From Patescibacteria group bacterium (GTDB lineage Bacteria > Patescibacteriota > Microgenomatia > UBA1406 > GWC2-37-13), in contig JAOAFZ010000002.1 in the NCBI GenBank assembly GCA_026415975.1, forward strand, positions 113,390 to 177,389: 64,000 bases of DNA, read 5' to 3'. This document shows, one piece after another, positions 60,607 to 64,000 of the stretch (within the stretch, counting starts at the first letter, position 1; the number at the start of each line of letters is the position of its first letter). Position numbers and translations under genes: made by a program. The notes beneath the pieces are model-generated. The model was not told the DNA's origin, did no database searches, and was given only the letters and a program-made list of their open reading frames with translations.

Positions 60607-61395
60607 TTATTTTGATTTTTTTTGGAACTTTCCAATCGTATTCTGAAGGATCGGACCTCTGAAATAATAGATCATGTATAGTGTTAAAGTCAAGAGAATC
60701 ATACCTGAAAGCACACCGTACACACTGTAGCCCATGAGAATTGTCCGCTCCCCCCGAATCCAGTCTAATGACAGATACACAAGCGAGACAGACCAGAAAA
60801 AGAAGAGTAGGAGGAATCCGCGGGAAAGCACATCACGCCGAATCGCAAAGAGAATCCGGTGAGCAAAAAATACTGCCAGAAAGAGCATCAAGGATTCGTA
60901 GAGGGGGGTTAAGTGCCGGGTACCTTCCGCTACGGCAAAGGTTAGAGCGAGTGGAAAGGATGTTTGGCTTCCTACCTCTACACCGGCAAAAAAAGCCCCC
61001 AGTTTTCCGATCGCCATGCCCAGCAAAACGGGCGGGATAAAGTAATCAACAATCTCTGCGTATTCTATCTTCCTGCTTTTTGCAAAGAAAAACAGGAAAA
61101 TGAAAAATCCTATGATTCCACCCCATAGCGAAAAACCGGGGAATCCATTTATCAAAATGATCTTTAGAAAGCTAAAACCGAAATCTTGAAAATGAAAAAA
61201 AACATGAAAAAGCCGTCCGACTATAATCGCTCCGATCAATGCGATAAATAATCCGTCGAATACTTCCTCCTCTTTGAATGCGGTAAGCTGGATATTACGC
61301 CAAAGGTAATACATTGCCCAGAAGAATGCCAGTACCAGGAATACCCCAAATGTATATATTTTCAAAAAACCGAATTCAAGCAGTATCGGTAGCAT
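60607..61395 (-). CDS. Lgt-like (prolipoprotein diacylglyceryl transferase family) membrane protein, divergent
   Basis: 262 aa with about seven membrane helices. Overall length, topology and blocks such as FLKIYTFGVFLVLAFFWAMYYLWRN, IVGRLFHVFFHF, GFSLWGGIIGFF and LTPLYESLMLF match Lgt. The catalytic signature is altered: where Lgt has G-R-x-G-N-F-x-N-x-E this protein has GKLGAFFAGVEVG, losing the Arg and both Asn, and the H-P-x-x-L-Y-E motif reads LTPLYE. It may be inactive or have changed specificity. TATAAT (minus strand, 61402-61407) ends 6 nt before ATG and should drive the four-gene set down to 59128. Confidence 0.78.
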   Translation of the reverse strand: MLPILLEFGFLKIYTFGVFLVLAFFWAMYYLWRNIQLTAFKEEEVFDGLFIALIGAIIVGRLFHVFFHFQDFGFSFLKIILINGFPGFSLWGGIIGFFIFLFFFAKSRKIEYAEIVDYFIPPVLLGMAIGKLGAFFAGVEVGSQTSFPLALTFAVAEGTRHLTPLYESLMLFLAVFFAHRILFAIRRDVLSRGFLLLFFFWSVSLVYLSLDWIRGERTILMGYSVYGVLSGMILLTLTLYMIYYFRGPILQNTIGKFQKKSK

Positions 61396-61442
61396 TTTTG
61401 TATTATAGCTGATTTTCCGGACATCAGTGTATAATGAGGAGA

Positions 61443-62021
61443 ATGAAACAAGCTCCTTTACGCGTCGGTTTTGATCTTGATGGCGTAATACTTTATAATC
61501 CGGCGCGAATTATTCGTCCAATCGTCGCTGCAGTCAAACGAAAACTTCTCAAAAAAAAGAAGTTGAAATTTTATGTTCCACAATCACCACAGGAGCGATT
61601 CATCTGGCGTCTGTTTCATAAGTCCTCGCTGTTTATCGCTCCCGGATTTTCCGAAATCCGGCCGCTTGTTGACTCCCGAAAGATCGAAGCGTATATCGTG
61701 ACTGCCCGATATGACTTTTTAAAAGAAGATTTTCATTCATGGCTACGCAAAAGTGGCTGTCAGGAATATTTTCACGGCTGGTTTCATAACAAGGACGATG
61801 AACAGCCGCACCTGTATAAGGAGGCAATGGTACGTAAACTGGGTCTGGATATATTTATCGAGGATAATCTTGATATCGTACGGCACCTTGCCAAATCATT
61901 TCCAGACAAACATATTATCTGGATCTATAACCTTCTCGATAGTGCTGTGGATTATCCACATCGTTTTCCACACTTAAGGCGTGCAATGGAGTTTGTAAAA
62001 AAGATAGCTAATGAGCGCTAA
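61443..62021 (+). CDS. HAD-like hydrolase, possible 5'-nucleotidase type
   Basis: 192 aa. Motif I VGFDLDGVILYNP and a later EDNLDIVRHLAKSFPD (motif IV) mark the HAD fold, with IVTARYDF as motif II. The D-L-D-G-V form and short cap resemble deoxyribonucleotidase-type HADs. TATAAT (61430-61435) lies 7 nt before the ATG at 61443; the first ATG at 61434 overlaps the -10 box and is unlikely. It overlaps the GT4 gene by 11 bp, so a role in sugar-phosphate or nucleotide-sugar handling is possible. Confidence 0.8.
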   Translation: MKQAPLRVGFDLDGVILYNPARIIRPIVAAVKRKLLKKKKLKFYVPQSPQERFIWRLFHKSSLFIAPGFSEIRPLVDSRKIEAYIVTARYDFLKEDFHSWLRKSGCQEYFHGWFHNKDDEQPHLYKEAMVRKLGLDIFIEDNLDIVRHLAKSFPDKHIIWIYNLLDSAVDYPHRFPHLRRAMEFVKKIANER

Positions 62022-63144
62022 AAAGAAGATTGTACTTGCCACTGATTTTTTTTATCCACACTGGACCGGCATATCAAAGGCGATCTGGAATATGACCCGT
62101 GTACTTGCGGATCGGTTCGACTTTACTGTGCTGACTGTGCGGTATGACCGCAGCCTGAAACCTTATGAAGAATACGGATCGGTGCGTGTATTCCGTGATG
62201 AGCCTCTTTTTACTCTAAGCCGGGCTTACTACTCTGCTTCCCTGGTTCACCGTGCCATCAGCGAGATTGCCAGAGCAGATACTGTCTTCATCAATTGTCC
62301 CAATACTAATATACTCCCTCTTGCCATCGCCGCCAAGATTTCAGGGAAACGGCTCCTCTGTTTTCACCAGGGTGATCTAATACTACCTTCGGGGCTTTCC
62401 AATGCCTTAATACAATCATTATACGACGGTATGAACTATATCGGATTCTCTCTAGCCGATGCGGTTGCTTCATACACTAGGGATTATGCCGAGCATTCTC
62501 GAGTACTTAAACCGCACCTTCATAAATTTCAATCTTTCCTTATGCCGGTTTTAACCGGCAAACCGCATGCACACGCTTCCGCTGCTATTGAAGCCTTACG
62601 AGAACTCCGGAAAAAAGGTGTTACCATATTTGGTATAGCCGGGCGGTTTGTACAGGAGAAGGGATTCGATGTGCTGTTTCGTGCTATTCCTCGTATGAAG
62701 ACACGGAAGTCTTTTATTTTTGCGTTCGCAGGCGCGATCCGTATGTCTTACGAAAACACCTTCGATGAGATTCGCAACTTAAGCGCCCCTATCGAGGACA
62801 AGATCCGCTATCTGGGGCTATTAAACGATGAAGAGTTGCCTGATTTCTACTCTTCGATCGACTACTTTGTACTTCCCTCGCGGTCAGAATGCTTTGGACT
62901 GGTGCAAGCTGAAGCAGCTCTCGCAGGCATACCAGTGCTCGCAGCTGACATTCCCGGGGCACGTATGCTCGTAAAAACTACCGGGTTTGGAGCATTATTT
63001 GAGTCGGAAAATCCGGATGAACTTGCCCGTGTACTTGATTCTGTAATGGAATCCGGTGATCGATTCTCTGAAAAGTACAGCAATGTGTTACAAATGCTTG
63101 ATCCCACCACCAATGCTGAAAAAATTGCAACCTTTCTTGGATAG
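62011..63144 (+). CDS. Family 4 glycosyltransferase
   Basis: 377 aa GT-B enzyme. The N-terminal acceptor side starts IVLATDFFYPHWTGISKAIWNMTRVL; the donor side has TIFGIAGRFVQEKGFDVLFRAIP and the GT4 nucleotide-sugar motif E-x7-E in PSRSECFGLVQAEAALAGIPVLAAD. It likely adds a hexose to a membrane lipid or polysaccharide. Overlaps the HAD gene by 11 bp and the methyltransferase start by 32 bp, forming a tight string that continues off the window. Confidence 0.93.
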   Translation: MSAKKKIVLATDFFYPHWTGISKAIWNMTRVLADRFDFTVLTVRYDRSLKPYEEYGSVRVFRDEPLFTLSRAYYSASLVHRAISEIARADTVFINCPNTNILPLAIAAKISGKRLLCFHQGDLILPSGLSNALIQSLYDGMNYIGFSLADAVASYTRDYAEHSRVLKPHLHKFQSFLMPVLTGKPHAHASAAIEALRELRKKGVTIFGIAGRFVQEKGFDVLFRAIPRMKTRKSFIFAFAGAIRMSYENTFDEIRNLSAPIEDKIRYLGLLNDEELPDFYSSIDYFVLPSRSECFGLVQAEAALAGIPVLAADIPGARMLVKTTGFGALFESENPDELARVLDSVMESGDRFSEKYSNVLQMLDPTTNAEKIATFLG

Positions 63145-63913
63145 TGAAGTAGACCCAGCATTTCGCCTGCGGGCTATGCATATTTTCCGAGAAATCAGTG
63201 AAAAAAAACCAAAACGTGTTCTGGAAGCAGGATGTGGCCGCGGTTTTTACATGCACGCTCTCACGTTTTTTGATGATATCCAGGAGATCCACGGTATTGA
63301 TGTAATAGACGAGTATCTAGAGGTTGCACGCTCTCACATTAGTGACACGCGGGTGCATTTGCAGAACGCGAACATTTATTCGCTCCCCTTCCCCGACGGT
63401 CACTTTGATGCAGTCATCTGCAGCGAGGTTCTCGAGCATCTGGAAGACGATCTTAAAGCGCTGAAGGAACTAAAACGCGTGCTTGCGAAAGATGGGACAC
63501 TGCTGGTTTCGGTACCTTGTAAAGACTACCCGTTTCTCTGGGATCCGTTGAACTGGATCCTGGAACGTTTATTTGGCACGCATGTGCCTAAAGATATCTG
63601 GTGGCTAGCAGGAATCTGGGCAGATCATGAGCGGCTGTATACCAGGTCTCAGCTCGAGGAACTGGCCAGGAAAGCGGAACTAAAACCGGCCCGTACGGAA
63701 ATGCTCGTATCAAGCAGCTGGCCGTTTTCTCACTTTCTGCTCTACGGCATTGGCAAGAACATCGTAACCAGACTCGGGGTAAAACAGTTCGACCGTTTTC
63801 ACTTTGAACCGAAACCGGTATCTGCCGCGCTTGCCTGGTTGATGCGACTTCCCACAACCTGGCGACGCAGTGAAAAGGTGGCGGTGGATATCTTTATGAA
63901 GCTGATCAGGTGA
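63113..63913 (+). CDS. Class I SAM-dependent methyltransferase
   Basis: 266 aa. SAM-binding motif I VLEAGCGRGFYMHAL, an acidic residue after strand 2 (IHGIDVIDEYLEVA), SLPFPDGHFDAVICSEVLEHLEDD (motif II/post II) and GTLLVSVPC place it among Methyltransf_11-type enzymes. The C-terminal half has WWLAGIWADHERLYTRSQLEELA and a hydrophobic stretch that may touch the membrane. The ATG at 63113 lies inside the GT4 gene; a frame is open further upstream but loses similarity. Substrate is probably a glycan or lipid of the same pathway. Confidence 0.88.
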   Translation: MLKKLQPFLDSEVDPAFRLRAMHIFREISEKKPKRVLEAGCGRGFYMHALTFFDDIQEIHGIDVIDEYLEVARSHISDTRVHLQNANIYSLPFPDGHFDAVICSEVLEHLEDDLKALKELKRVLAKDGTLLVSVPCKDYPFLWDPLNWILERLFGTHVPKDIWWLAGIWADHERLYTRSQLEELARKAELKPARTEMLVSSSWPFSHFLLYGIGKNIVTRLGVKQFDRFHFEPKPVSAALAWLMRLPTTWRRSEKVAVDIFMKLIR

Positions 63914-64000
63914 AGACCCAGAAGATTGTCGCCGTAAAGAATATCTATTATTGCGACAATGGGCTAAAAGCCGGCTTCTTGCGACGCATCTATGCCAGGG
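63910..64000 (+). CDS. Start of a gene running off the right edge
   Basis: GTG at 63910 overlaps the stop of the methyltransferase gene (GTGA) and opens 30 codons (VKTQKIVAVKNIYYCDNGLK...) without a stop to the window end. The overlap and position suggest another member of the glycan string. Too short to classify. Confidence 0.5.
   Translation, partial: MKTQKIVAVKNIYYCDNGLKAGFLRRIYAR

Noticed and set aside
1-64000. UGA recoding as in Gracilibacteria/Absconditabacteria
   Set aside because: Several genes end naturally at TGA (for example at 63911-63913), and family alignments do not continue through in-frame TGA.

Overview
This 64 kb window is a dense bacterial chromosome segment with about 66 protein genes, two tRNAs (Leu-UAG and Ser-GGA), no rRNA and no CRISPR array. 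Base composition is moderate, and UGA is used as an ordinary stop. The envelope genes (LytR-CpsA-Psr, FemAB, MurF, an Lgt-like protein, SppA, rhomboid, DsbA, Tat- and Sec-exported proteins) and the absence of any outer-membrane or LPS gene suggest a single-membrane cell. Many genes are short, orphan or stripped-down family members: an Lgt-like protein with a degraded signature, a DksA-like protein without cysteines, a SurA-type chaperone without its PPIase domain. This fits a Patescibacteria/CPR-like lineage best. A Chloroflexota-related lineage is the alternative, because two secreted proteins end in a Pro-rich linker plus [FY]LP[LF]I-x-[RV], a tail I associate with that phylum. The taxonomic call is inference.

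The clearest global property is promoter layout. At 35 start codons on both strands a TATAAT-like -10 hexamer ends 5-9 nt (usually 6) before ATG or GTG, which puts the transcription start on or next to the start codon. I see no convincing Shine-Dalgarno sequences at these genes. Leaderless mRNA therefore seems to be the default, and I used this pattern to choose many starts. In several gene strings the -10 box of one gene overlaps the stop codon of the gene before it.

Layout: 1-9.3 kb (mostly minus strand) holds a glycosyltransferase, a DUF2079 membrane protein, an unusual recombinase locus (an intact tyrosine recombinase, a near-identical 203-bp copy of its 5' end, and two secreted passenger genes), a six-hairpin glycosidase-like membrane protein, tRNA-Leu and a rhomboid protease. 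9.5-22.2 kb holds a cyclophilin with two possible starts, an LCP enzyme, tRNA-Ser, an RDD protein, a LAGLIDADG protein with three N-terminal HTH segments, a paralogous pair of membrane-anchored Cys-containing proteins, a SemiSWEET, an alpha-glucan phosphorylase and an ICMT-like methyltransferase. 22.2-30 kb (mostly minus) holds an ABC exporter, Obg, a TIM-barrel glycosidase-like protein and a large alpha/beta hydrolase. 30-36 kb (plus) holds exonuclease VII (xseA-xseB), a DUF218 protein, an excalibur-domain protein, a PD-(D/E)XK nuclease and an aminotransferase. 36-50.6 kb is mixed: a TrmA/RumA methyltransferase, a YgjP-type metallopeptidase, SppA, an HD hydrolase, DsbA, a GT9-like protein, a membrane-anchored MurF and a bile-acid-symporter-like carrier.

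50.6-55.1 kb contains proC and an ornithine aminotransferase (together a route from ornithine to proline), a DegT-type aminotransferase and a FemAB ligase. At 55.1-56.7 kb a 1.6 kb island between two convergent genes lacks any convincing gene. It is rich in palindromes, tandem repeats and a consensus DnaA box, and it is the largest unexplained stretch. 56.7-61.4 kb (mostly minus) holds YebC with a membrane partner and the cluster lgt-like / dksA-like / LytR_C-like / 61-aa membrane protein. 61.4-64 kb starts a polysaccharide-type gene string (HAD, GT4, methyltransferase, partial gene) that runs off the window.
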